The notes beneath the pieces are model-generated. The model saw only the letters and a program-made list of their open reading frames with translations, made no database searches and had not been told where the DNA came from. A DNA stretch of 39,158 nucleotides from Bacteroidales bacterium M8 (GTDB lineage Bacteria > Bacteroidota > Bacteroidia > Bacteroidales > Muribaculaceae). The position numbers and the translations under genes are program-made. Positions within the stretch are counted from its first letter, which is position 1; every line of letters begins with the position of its first letter. Below are positions 14,808 to 22,636 of the stretch, piece after piece. The stretch is from positions 1 to 39,158 of the forward strand of contig LUJS01000021.1 in NCBI GenBank assembly GCA_001689495.1, read 5' to 3'.

Positions 14808-16813
14808 ACAATTTCGACTATCGGGGGCGTCGGTTCCTCGACGGGCGTCAGAGCGTGGCCACGCTGGCCGCACTCCGCGCCGTGCCCGAGACGTCGGTGC
14901 CCGACGGTTTCCGCGCCTACTGTGCCAAGGATGGCCAGTGGTATGAATACAACTCGGCTAACGAGGTTGACGCAACCACCGGCAAGTGGCGCAGGATCAC
15001 CACCGAGGTAGCACAGACCACCGGCGACCGCGCCGACATCCCCATGAGCCAGAAAGCGGTGACGGATGCAGTTGATTCACTGAACTCAAAGGTGAGCGGT
15101 ATCGTGGATGGGGATGACAGCAGAGACAAATTCTTCATAACCGATGAATCCGGCAACATCATTGCGGAGATAAGCGCGTCCGGGATAAAGACGACTGACG
15201 TGATGCTGCTTATGGATGGAGAGATTGTAAGTCTGATTAAGAAACTTAAATCAGGAGACTCGACCTTTTCCGACGAAGATAAAAAGCGTTTGCTCGCCAT
15301 AGCTGAGAATATTGTCCCCGCATCTGATGATGACCGTTTACGGATAGCAGACAGTCGTGGCAATGTCATCGCAGAAATTGACAGCTCCGGCATCAGTGCA
15401 ACCGATGTGCGCGTCATCGTCGGTGGCCGAATGGTCAGTGTCTCTGAAATGATGAATGGTGACGATACCGGTCTTTCTGATGATGCTAAGGAGAAACTGC
15501 TTGAAATATCTAAAAACGTGGCACCTTCGTTGGACAGCGATTTCAACATCTGCGATGGTAACGGCAACGTGGCTTTTCATGTAGACCGGGAGGGCAACGT
15601 GAAATACAACGATGTCAAGTCATGGATGCACGGCAAGGTGATGATGTCTCTTTGCGATTCTCTCGGTACGGCAGGTGTTTGGCAGGAGAAGATCGCCGAG
15701 CTGACCGGCATGAAGTTCGACAAGGCACTTAACTATGACGGCGACCCCGACACGGCGTTCTCGGTGGGTGGCTCGCAGACACCGTCACATCCAAATGGCG
15801 GTTTTGACCGTGCCAAACGCCTCGTGGAGTATGTGAGGAATGGCGGCAAGGTAGATGTGGTCTTTATCGAGAACATCAACGATTCGACTTGGGTGGATGT
15901 CAACAAGACCACAGCGGACATCGACGAAGAAATCAGGACATTGCCTCCCCATTGCGAATCGGAGTATCTGTATGTTGAAACTACGGCATCTACATTACCG
16001 GAGGCTGTAGCTGAATTTAACAACAATCTCTCGAAATACATCGGGGATGTGGCCCCGTCACCGGGTATGGCTGTATATGTGGGTTATACGAGTGTCGGGA
16101 GACTGCTGACAATAACTCATGCTCCTACAGCCGACGGGGCATTTTCGCTGACGGTTGGAGGTACTTGCTATGACGTATCAGTAAAGGCGACAGATACGAT
16201 AGCTGACATTATCAAAAAGATAGTGGAGATTGATTTCAGCAATCCCAAGTATGCCGACAACAAGAAGAGCGACACCTCTGTGGAATTTGTCCCCGCGTCC
16301 GGGGCGCCGGAGGTTGTGTTCTCGGCCAACGGCACGGGCATAGAGGCCACTATTGCCGAGACATCGACCAAGAATTATTCGGGCAGGGCATACAACTCGT
16401 TCAGTACAAAATCCGAGGATTGGCTCGATAAAGCGAATTGGGTGGACAAATGGTCATTCAAGTTGTCACAGCAAATCAAGGGTCTGCTTGAGTATCTGTG
16501 CGCCAATCTGCCCGACGTGCAGTTCTATTGGTTCATACCTACACGCTTTGGCGGTACGATCCCTGCGGGCAAGAAGGCGGACGGCAGCATTGATTTCGAC
16601 GCATACAAGAGAGAAAACATCCGATATGAACTGTGTGCCTATACCCAAAGGAAGGTGTGCGAGTATTATTCAATTCCCGTCATCGACCTCCACACCGAAG
16701 GTGGCGTGAATATATTCAACCAACTGGCATATTACCAGCTTAACGGCGGTGTGCATCCTCCATATTCCACTTATGAATACTGGGGGGAGAAAGCAATCAG
16801 CAAACTTGTTTAA
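14651..16813 (+). CDS. Fibre variant A: phage receptor-binding protein with SGNH-esterase-like C-terminus (probably silent in this orientation)
   Basis: The frame opens with GTG at 14651 and has no ATG before the fibre N-terminus. The first 47 residues are Ser/Pro-rich and look like out-of-frame reading. Real similarity starts at TSLIDNFDYRGRRFLDGRQS, encoded by the inverted repeat and matching variant B. That shared module runs to DIPMSQKAVTD (about residue 137). Next are two near-tandem units of about 68 residues (about 159-295; each has GN-I/V-IAEI-SSGI...TDV and SD-KE/R-LL-I) and part of a third. From about residue 330 the chain looks like an SGNH hydrolase: CDSLG (Ser nucleophile; GDS is usual), VGGSQT (~373), ENIND (~406) and GVHP near 700. 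An insert lies in between. Such domains deacetylate capsule sugars. In this orientation a proper start is missing; the ATG lies outside the right repeat. Confidence 0.75.
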   Translation: MSASPAPSRWHGVGLGATVLPGVSSAPCSRPKCQPSWPSSVSSQCGGTTSLIDNFDYRGRRFLDGRQSVATLAALRAVPETSVPDGFRAYCAKDGQWYEYNSANEVDATTGKWRRITTEVAQTTGDRADIPMSQKAVTDAVDSLNSKVSGIVDGDDSRDKFFITDESGNIIAEISASGIKTTDVMLLMDGEIVSLIKKLKSGDSTFSDEDKKRLLAIAENIVPASDDDRLRIADSRGNVIAEIDSSGISATDVRVIVGGRMVSVSEMMNGDDTGLSDDAKEKLLEISKNVAPSLDSDFNICDGNGNVAFHVDREGNVKYNDVKSWMHGKVMMSLCDSLGTAGVWQEKIAELTGMKFDKALNYDGDPDTAFSVGGSQTPSHPNGGFDRAKRLVEYVRNGGKVDVVFIENINDSTWVDVNKTTADIDEEIRTLPPHCESEYLYVETTASTLPEAVAEFNNNLSKYIGDVAPSPGMAVYVGYTSVGRLLTITHAPTADGAFSLTVGGTCYDVSVKATDTIADIIKKIVEIDFSNPKYADNKKSDTSVEFVPASGAPEVVFSANGTGIEATIAETSTKNYSGRAYNSFSTKSEDWLDKANWVDKWSFKLSQQIKGLLEYLCANLPDVQFYWFIPTRFGGTIPAGKKADGSIDFDAYKRENIRYELCAYTQRKVCEYYSIPVIDLHTEGGVNIFNQLAYYQLNGGVHPPYSTYEYWGEKAISKLV
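14677..14946 (+). CDS. Overlapping frame with one membrane helix (doubtful)
   Basis: An 89-codon frame inside the lipoprotein/fibre overlap. Its first 50 residues include a plausible transmembrane helix (STVVAVICLVAMWW) after a basic N-terminus. The second half lies in the inverted repeat, is antisense-like and arginine-rich. Nested membrane/lipoprotein pairs exist in phage lysis cassettes, so I record it, but it may be a shadow. Confidence 0.25.
   Translation: MAWRWTRCNCTPRRIVSALFSAKVSTVVAVICLVAMWWHNITHRQFRLSGASVPRRASERGHAGRTPRRARDVGARRFPRLLCQGWPVV
14794..15063 (+). repeat. Left inverted repeat (IRL) of the fibre inversion locus
   Basis: These 270 bp match the reverse complement of 20243-20512 with no gaps and about 23 mismatches by hand count. 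The outer 54 bp (14794-14847) are identical, the middle about 118 bp hold nearly all differences, and 14966-15021 (56 bp) are identical again. The repeat encodes the fibre's shared N-terminal module in both copies, in the same reading frame. Confidence 0.9.
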
Positions 16814-16832
16814 TCCACAATAAGCACTCACT

Positions 16833-17702
16833 ATGATTATAGTTTTGAAAGGGGCGGACTTCTCCGCAAACAACATAGGGAAAATCGAGATTCCCAGAGA
16901 CCTCACCGAGAAACAGAAACAGATGCTTGCCAACTACAGCAAGAATCTCTCTTACGAGCAGAAAATGGCATTCGGCACTTTCATGAACACAATCGACGAC
17001 AACGGCATCACGCCTAAAATCAAGGTGCTCTGCATGCCTATTCTTGCAGGAGACAAGAGCGAGGCTTTTGTCAATCTCGTGAAATCCGGTTACGGCAAGG
17101 AGATTGACCTTGGCGCAAGCGAACATTACGGGATGCTTAACGACGGCATCGGCAACCTTGAGACTGAAACAAGCATATCCGAAGGGCTTACTCTTCCCAG
17201 TGCGGCTGGCATAAAACTTGGAGACATGCACATAATCTGTGCCGCAGATACAGAGTATGGTACATATTCAAGCGAAGTAAGGGCTTGCTTCAGTTATTAT
17301 TCGCCGTCTGCGATGATGTATTTCTCGCATAGTGCTACAAAACACACTTCATTCCTATCGAGATTCTCAATCGGCTCGACAAACTTCGATGCCATCTATG
17401 GAGAAAACAGTTTCAACGTCAGCTGCAAAGGAAAAACAATGTATGGATTGACTGCATGCAACGGCAAGCTCAACACTGTCGGCAATGAAGGCAGCTCCCA
17501 AACTGTAACACTCGTAGAAGGCCACGACGCTGAAATGAATGTCGGGCTTGAGGCGACGGGCGTATATAATGCCTCAAATAAAGTGGGGCTTGCTTCCCCC
17601 CATTGGGTCATCTCCATCGGCGAGGGTCTGATACTGGACGAAGTCGATGTGTTCCGCAATGCAATGTCCGCACTTCTGCGGGCCTTCGGCAAAGAGGCTT
17701 GA
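16833..17702 (+). CDS. Fibre A partner protein, 289 aa, function unknown
   Basis: I do not recognise a named family. The N-terminus MIIVLKGADFSANNIGKIEI is a phrase I associate with Bacteroidales phage tail-tip proteins. A short helical region (DLTEKQKQMLANYSKNLSYE, about 26-45) is followed by a beta-rich body with lectin-like texture (AAGIKLGDMHIICAADTEYG, SFLSRFSIGSTNFDAIYGEN). The end (ISIGEGLILDEVDVFRNAM then SALLRAFGKE) recalls the last helix of concanavalin-like domains. It starts 19 bases after fibre A's stop on the same strand and lies inside the invertible segment. It would thus be expressed together with fibre A. A second receptor-binding subunit or fibre chaperone is plausible. Confidence 0.7.
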   Translation: MIIVLKGADFSANNIGKIEIPRDLTEKQKQMLANYSKNLSYEQKMAFGTFMNTIDDNGITPKIKVLCMPILAGDKSEAFVNLVKSGYGKEIDLGASEHYGMLNDGIGNLETETSISEGLTLPSAAGIKLGDMHIICAADTEYGTYSSEVRACFSYYSPSAMMYFSHSATKHTSFLSRFSIGSTNFDAIYGENSFNVSCKGKTMYGLTACNGKLNTVGNEGSSQTVTLVEGHDAEMNVGLEATGVYNASNKVGLASPHWVISIGEGLILDEVDVFRNAMSALLRAFGKEA

Positions 17703-17711
17703 TGTATAAAG

Positions 17712-17743
17712 CCGCCGCACAGATGATGTTACCGGTGCGGCGG
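17712..17743. terminator. Terminator between the two convergent fibre units
   Basis: CCGCCGCAC (17712-17720) pairs with GTGCGGCGG (17735-17743) around a 14-nt loop. It lies between the stop of the 289-aa gene and the stop of fibre B and can serve either strand, so it works in both orientations of the segment. Confidence 0.75.
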
Positions 17744-17763
17744 TTGCTATAATTTGCATATTC

Positions 17764-20517
17764 TTAAACGCCTGTTCCTTCGTATAGCGAAATCAGCTTT
17801 GATACAAACTTTCTTGCGTTTAGATAATTGTAATGGTCAAATTTAACTTCATAGATACGGTTGTAGGCAAACATGAGATATTTCCCCTCGTAGTCTGACT
17901 TCATAAATTCGGCATATTGTACCGTCTGCATCCAATCACAGAAAAAGTCCTGATTGCCATTTATACCTGAGAGTTTCATGATTCTGCCGCTCTGACGTGT
18001 GGAATCGAGTGCATGGGCGAGATAAACCTCGTCGTCCCAGCCAAGGAAAAGACATGGCCGACTGCCGCCGTCGCGAATAAGGCAAGTCTTCTCAATATCC
18101 TTCGTCGTAAGGCTGACCTTATTTACAATAAGATAATTCATCCACCCATTGGCCTCGCATCTTGTCGCACACCAGACATACCCGTCCTTGATCGCGGTAG
18201 CACATTCATGCTGCGCCCACATCCGTGGATGAGACAACTGGCAGAAAACCGAGAATTTCTCAAAATCGGATGTCTCAAAAATAAATGGATACCTATATAT
18301 CGTAGAGAGACACGCGCCGATGTAGTAAACTCCGTCTTTTTCTGCGTTATAGAAACTTGCGTTCATATTGATGGTGCATCCTGACGGAATGCCCGTTGTA
18401 TTTACAGGCACAAGCTCGTGACCTTCTTTAAGGAGCGAGGATACGGTGAGGCGTTCTCCCGACTCAAGAGTACATATACAATATTGTCCAAGGCTGTCAG
18501 TGGCAGGGTCATAGACACATCGCATTACAACGAACTCGTCATCGACTTTCGTGTCAAACAATATGTACAGCTTACCATCCCTTACTATTGCATTCGCCAT
18601 CGACGCTCCGACCTGTATGGTATGGGAATGGCCGTAGATGTCAACTATAATCTGGCCCATCAGTGCCACGTCATGCTTCTTTTGGGTGCTATCCGCCCTG
18701 CTTATCACATGCAGCTCGACACCGCAGTCAATGCCCATATTTATGTCATTCGTCTTGTTTGTGGATTGTCCCGTGGCATTCGGGTGAGAGCCGACAAAAT
18801 AAAAATTTTTCTCATCAAATGCAATAGTGCAGTCGCTTGGATCTCCGTATTTGCCGCCGGATTCCTCGAAATCGAATATTTTCCCGTTTGCAATATCTGA
18901 CTCAAGATTATGGCTGTTCATCATACGGGCGAATGTCATATAGATGTTTTCATTGTCATCTATAAAGCCCGTAAGAGGTAGATCATCAGTATGGGATGCT
19001 GTTTTCTTAACGACCTCGGCTTTGGTGTGAAACGAATATTCCAACAGCCCGTTGCTCACTATGTTATACCCGGCAACGAATTTTATCAGTTTCTCATCAT
19101 CCAAGATCTCGATGATATATTCGGCGAGCTGTCTTCTGTCAGGAGTGTTGGAGCGACAGATTTTCACCGGTTCTCCACGCCTTGAAACTGAGCCGTCGCC
19201 CCTGTATGTGGCCCAAGAGAGCGTCTCCACTGACGATGCGGTGAATATCCGTACACGAGAGACGTCTTCAAGCGATGCGTGATATAAATAACAGACCGAA
19301 GAACCTCCCAAAGTGCCATCTTCTTTAATTATCGCACTACTTATTCCACATCCCGTCCGTAGAATCTCCGGAGTAAAGGCCTCGATATGGCTGCAAATAG
19401 AGTCTTTGTTCTCTTTGATTGTATTAGAGTATTTCTCTACAGTTATCCCTGAGGCTGATGGTATTGTTGCATAAACCATGCAGTCCCTATCCGCCGTCCA
19501 TTCAAAATTCAGATCGGTAGCACATTCTGTAAGTAGTTTTCCGTCTATGAAATAATCATCGAATAATTCGTTTGCATTCAGACTTTCAATAGACTCATTC
19601 ATAACAGCGAATACATAGTAGTCTCCGCCTCCGTATCGGATCGCAGCGTTAGATGAAAGAGTTATACGCTCGCCCTTTTTCAGCGCGAAGTATCCGGTCT
19701 TTACCTCCGTGTTATTTGCAATCTTTTTATCTTTTCTTAAAATTTGATTGAGTGGGAAACTTTCAAAATCATTTGAAACTATACTCGGGAAGATAGCTCC
19801 TGCAAGAGTGTCGATTCCTTTATTTGCCGAAACAAGACCCTTTGCCAAGGAGAGATTCGTACTTTCTGAAAGATTATGAATCTCTACGCTCTGGGGCAGA
19901 GAGGCATTAGTCACAGTGAATTTGAATGTTGATGCATTTGCCGGGACAACAATAGTCTTGACGGCATTTCCTCCGCTATTGACTCCGGAGATAAATGTAC
20001 CGTCAGAATCAAAAAACGCAGCTCCATGATTGCCATTCCCCAAATTTTCCGAGAAAAATGACAACCCCATATCTTTAATGTCGGGAAGACTGACTACGCA
20101 TACCGATTTTTGTCGGCTACCATCGGCGCCGATGAATCCTGTACCAGCAGTCAAAACTGAATTACTGATGACTTCATTCGGTCCAAGAGTAAGCTTGCCA
20201 TATTTTATGTCTACATCTTGAGACAAATATTCTATTTCAGTTGTCACCGCTTTCTGGCTCATAGGTATGTCGGCGCGGTCGCCAGTGGTCTGTGCTACCT
20301 CGGTGGTGATCCTGCGCCACTTGCCGGTGGTTGCGTCAACAGCGTTCCCCGAGTTATACTCGTACCACTGGCCATCCTCGGCGCAGTGGGCGCGGAACCC
20401 GTCGGGTACCGACGTTTCCGGCACGCCCCTGAGCGCGGCCTGCGTGGCCACGCTCTGCCGCCCGTCGAGGAACCGACGCCCCCGATAGTCGAAATTGTCT
20501 ATGAGTGATGTTCCCAT
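17764..20517 (-). CDS. Fibre variant B: phage receptor-binding protein with beta-propeller-like C-terminus
   Basis: A 917-aa protein starting with a proper ATG (MGTSLIDNFDYRGRRFLDGR) only 5 bases outside the right inverted repeat. Residues 2-92 are encoded by the repeat and are the same attachment module as in fibre A. A beta-rich shaft follows (about 100-480). The C-terminal half (about 500-917) has recurring blade-like segments with aromatic-rich strands (DEKNFYFVGSHPN, RDGKLYILFDTK, KDGVYYIGACLS, KDGYVWCATRCE, WDDEVYLAHALDS, YEGKYLMFAYNR). This suggests a sialidase-like five- or six-bladed propeller that would bind or cut a surface glycan. No full Asp-box series is evident. As the only variant with an ATG in place, it is probably the one expressed now. 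No TAnnTTTG promoter is visible within about 100 bases upstream, and its upstream DNA is the start of the recombinase gene. Confidence 0.85.
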   Translation of the reverse strand: MGTSLIDNFDYRGRRFLDGRQSVATQAALRGVPETSVPDGFRAHCAEDGQWYEYNSGNAVDATTGKWRRITTEVAQTTGDRADIPMSQKAVTTEIEYLSQDVDIKYGKLTLGPNEVISNSVLTAGTGFIGADGSRQKSVCVVSLPDIKDMGLSFFSENLGNGNHGAAFFDSDGTFISGVNSGGNAVKTIVVPANASTFKFTVTNASLPQSVEIHNLSESTNLSLAKGLVSANKGIDTLAGAIFPSIVSNDFESFPLNQILRKDKKIANNTEVKTGYFALKKGERITLSSNAAIRYGGGDYYVFAVMNESIESLNANELFDDYFIDGKLLTECATDLNFEWTADRDCMVYATIPSASGITVEKYSNTIKENKDSICSHIEAFTPEILRTGCGISSAIIKEDGTLGGSSVCYLYHASLEDVSRVRIFTASSVETLSWATYRGDGSVSRRGEPVKICRSNTPDRRQLAEYIIEILDDEKLIKFVAGYNIVSNGLLEYSFHTKAEVVKKTASHTDDLPLTGFIDDNENIYMTFARMMNSHNLESDIANGKIFDFEESGGKYGDPSDCTIAFDEKNFYFVGSHPNATGQSTNKTNDINMGIDCGVELHVISRADSTQKKHDVALMGQIIVDIYGHSHTIQVGASMANAIVRDGKLYILFDTKVDDEFVVMRCVYDPATDSLGQYCICTLESGERLTVSSLLKEGHELVPVNTTGIPSGCTINMNASFYNAEKDGVYYIGACLSTIYRYPFIFETSDFEKFSVFCQLSHPRMWAQHECATAIKDGYVWCATRCEANGWMNYLIVNKVSLTTKDIEKTCLIRDGGSRPCLFLGWDDEVYLAHALDSTRQSGRIMKLSGINGNQDFFCDWMQTVQYAEFMKSDYEGKYLMFAYNRIYEVKFDHYNYLNARKFVSKLISLYEGTGV
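20243..20512 (-). repeat. Right inverted repeat (IRR) of the fibre inversion locus
   Basis: Reverse-complement partner of 14794-15063 (270 bp, about 91% identical). Its outer end lies 3 bp from the fibre ATG (20515-20517): the bases ATGGG are unique flank and the repeat begins with the third base of codon 2. The invertase gene starts 34 bp beyond. Confidence 0.9.
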
Positions 20518-20545
20518 AATGTTCGTTATGGCACTATCTTGCGGT

Positions 20546-21346
20546 ATGGAAACTTTTAGACACTATCTTATGAGAGAGGGGCTTGCTGAGAATACCGTGA
20601 GCTCGTATGCATGGACTCTCGATTGTTTCATGCAGAAGTATGGCGAGGTGACCGCCGACAACATCCTGAGGTACAAGGACTATCTTGTCCGGCAGTATCG
20701 ACCCCAGACCGTGAATCTGCGGTTGTTGGCCATAAACAAGTATCTGACATTCGCAGGGCTGCCGCAGATGAAGTCTCGACTTGTCAGAATTGGGCGCAAG
20801 AACTTTCTGGAGAATGTGATCAGCGATGCCGATTACAGATTCTTCAAGAAACGTCTGGCCGCCGATGGCCTGACGAACTGGTATTTCACGGTATGGTTTC
20901 TGGCCGCGACCGGCGCCCGAGTGAGCGAGCTGCTCCAGATCAAGGCCGAACACGTGGCACAAGGGCATCTCGACATATACTCGAAAGGAGGGAAGCTGAG
21001 GCGGCTCTACATCCCGAGGCGGCTTAGGGTCGACGCTGCCGCATGGTTGAAACAGGCCGGAATCACTTCCGGGTATGTTTTCCTGAACAGATTCGGGGAG
21101 CGCATGACGGCCCGAGGTCTGGCCCAACAGTTGAAGCGGCTGGCAAGGAGGTATGGCATCGACGAGGCTGTCGTATATCCACACTCGTTCCGACATCTCT
21201 TTGCCCGCAATTTCCTTGACCGGCGAAAGGATATTGCGATGCTCGCCGACCTGATGGGCCACGAGAACATCGAGACGACACGTATCTACCTGCGCCGGAC
21301 AGCCTGTGAGCAGAAGGCTCAGGTGGACGAGATTGTGGATTGGTAA
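20546..21346 (+). CDS. Tyrosine recombinase, candidate DNA invertase of the fibre locus
   Basis: A complete 266-aa tyrosine recombinase. The N-terminal core-binding domain (about 1-75) is helical with RPQTVNLRLLAINKYLTF. The catalytic domain holds all expected residues: Arg125 in TGARVSELLQ, Lys147 in YSKGGKLR, His213 and Arg216 in HSFRHLFAR, His239 in LMGHENIETT and Tyr248 in TRIYLRR. It is short, lacks the extra N-terminal arm-binding domain of integrases such as the one at 28674-29903, and is closer to XerC/XerD-type invertases. Those flip promoters or gene segments in Bacteroidales. I start it at ATG 20546; in-frame ATGs at 20528 and 20495 would overlap the fibre start. Its position 34 bp outside IRR strongly suggests it acts on the two inverted repeats. 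Confidence 0.9.
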   Translation: METFRHYLMREGLAENTVSSYAWTLDCFMQKYGEVTADNILRYKDYLVRQYRPQTVNLRLLAINKYLTFAGLPQMKSRLVRIGRKNFLENVISDADYRFFKKRLAADGLTNWYFTVWFLAATGARVSELLQIKAEHVAQGHLDIYSKGGKLRRLYIPRRLRVDAAAWLKQAGITSGYVFLNRFGERMTARGLAQQLKRLARRYGIDEAVVYPHSFRHLFARNFLDRRKDIAMLADLMGHENIETTRIYLRRTACEQKAQVDEIVDW

Positions 21347-21441
21347 AATCTAAATGGTCGCCCGATTAAGAGGTCTGAGGGTGACGCCCGGCAATGCCCT
21401 GTCAGTCGACCGCCTCGGCGGGGAGGCATGCGCTAAAGCCG

Positions 21442-21457
21442 TGCCGGGGCAAGCCCA
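21442..21457 (+). repeat. 16-bp direct repeat, copy 1
   Basis: TGCCGGGGCAAGCCCA here is identical to 22218-22233. The two copies lie 776 bp apart near the two ends of the C-rich non-coding region. Confidence 0.7.
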
Positions 21458-21508
21458 CGCTCACTGTCAATGCCCGTTCATCGCTCCGAGTTGTTCAATC
21501 CTCACTCA

Positions 21509-21548
21509 GAACAGGCGGCGACTCCCTGCGGTCGGTCGCTGTCTGTTC
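21509..21548 (+). repeat. Hairpin motif, copy 1
   Basis: GAACAGGCGGCGA (21509-21521) pairs fully with TCGCTGTCTGTTC (21536-21548), counting two G-T pairs. The loop is CTCCCTGCGGTCGG. The apex half matches the hairpin at 21866-21905, while the outer stem has different bases that still pair. Confidence 0.65.
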
Positions 21549-21865
21549 CGCTCGTCATTCTCAACCCCGCGCTCCCTCTCTCCTACATGGACGGTTCACT
21601 CGTTGCACCACTTTCACTCCTGCCTCTATTCCCGCTGATGTGGCCTCCTTACGCTACATAGCCACTGCGTCACCCTCCATTATTCCCACCCGCTCCCCAA
21701 GCGCCCATTTAGCCCTATTCCCTGCGGCAACGGTCGGCGCACGTCATGGCCCTACCGGGATTAGTGGCCGATGGGTTGGCATTTTGAGCGGCCGAGTGGG
21801 GGCGTTGCCCGCGGTCGATAGCCGTGCCTGCTCCTACATAGATTGTTGTTCTCTATCCACTACAT

Positions 21866-21905
21866 GATATACGGCGACCTCCCTATGGTCGGTTCGCTGT
21901 ATATC
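21866..21905 (+). repeat. Hairpin motif, copy 2
   Basis: GATATACGGCGA (21866-21877) pairs with TCGCTGTATATC (21894-21905). The apex, GGCGAC-CTCCCTATGGTCGG-TTCGCTGT, is shared with copy 1 apart from the two variable bases and small insertions. The outer stems differ yet both pair. Confidence 0.65.
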
Positions 21906-22217
21906 ATTTCGCTTCTTTCAATCAACAAACTATTCTCGTCGCTTTCCGCATGGCAGCTCCCTCTCACTCCACCACTCAACAGCCAACTATCCCTCGGCTC
22001 ACCTTACCCTATGCAGCCATGACACTAACGCCTCCCTTTCGCCCACCCCTCCCCCCTCGGTAAGGCACAGAGTCCGCACTCCACTACCCATGGCAGACAC
22101 ATCTCCATTCCGGTCTGCAGAGAGTATTGCCATTGCCCTGCGGTCAAAGGCACGGCGCATAACGCTCGCATTCGCTGTCAGCTCAACTCGCCGGGGCGGA
22201 CTGACTCCGGGTGCCAG

Positions 22218-22233
22218 TGCCGGGGCAAGCCCA
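22218..22233 (+). repeat. 16-bp direct repeat, copy 2
   Basis: Identical to 21442-21457 (TGCCGGGGCAAGCCCA). Confidence 0.7.
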
Positions 22234-22575
22234 TAGGCACACGCCCCCTTCCTCAGTCTTAGTCGCCCCTATGAGTAGAGCTGTCGGCGAGGCGGGCCCT
22301 TGGCCACGCTATTATGCCCCGTCTACTCACTGCCTCTCTCCATTCCGATGATCTGCCATGTTCCGTTACTCGCTCACTCATAGCCTAACCGAGCCACAAC
22401 GCCCACAGGGGGCAGAACGGTTGCCAAATCGTGAGCAAACCCACACATTTGCCTCATTACCAAGCGCCCTCCTTTTGGTAGAGTGATTCCCAAAGGTGAG
22501 AGGACGCACTACCATACGTTTTATTGGATTTTGGTCGGTTTTTGCAATATTTTAACACCTTTTTGCATATTCCGA

Positions 22576-22624
22576 GGGGGCGTGAGGGGCGAGGGGCGGT
22601 TTGCTCCGTAGGGCGGGCGGGGGG
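22576..22624 (+). other. G-run cluster (G-quadruplex candidate)
   Basis: Runs of G at 22576-22580, 22586-22589, 22593-22596, 22611-22613, 22615-22617 and 22619-22624 with loops of 5, 3, 14, 1 and 1 bases. This satisfies a loose G-quadruplex pattern on the plus strand, in a window where such runs are otherwise absent. Confidence 0.45.
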
Positions 22625-22636
22625 TCTTCCGACGGA

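Larger units (their letters stand above)
14794..20512. mobile_element. Invertible DNA segment carrying two alternative fibre genes
   Basis: The segment is 5.7 kb, flanked by 270-bp inverted repeats, with a complete tyrosine recombinase 34 bp outside the right repeat. It contains fibre A and a partner gene on the plus strand and fibre B on the minus strand, meeting at a terminator. Recombination between the repeats would flip the whole segment and keep the fibre frames open at both ends. Phage fibre inversion is known with serine invertases (Mu Gin, P1 Cin); a tyrosine invertase fits Bacteroidales practice. Inversion itself is inferred, not observed. Confidence 0.85.

Noticed and set aside
14794..20517. 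Diversity-generating retroelement as the source of fibre variation
   Set aside because: No reverse transcriptase and no template/variable repeat pair with adenine-biased changes; the inverted repeats and invertase explain the locus.
20534..21262. 242-codon minus-strand frame opposite the invertase
   Set aside because: It is the antisense of a clearly conserved recombinase and has no independent features.
21354..21867. Open frames of up to 157 codons in the C-rich block
   Set aside because: Ser/Arg/Pro low-complexity peptides with no plausible start context; the DNA is better explained by hairpin structure.
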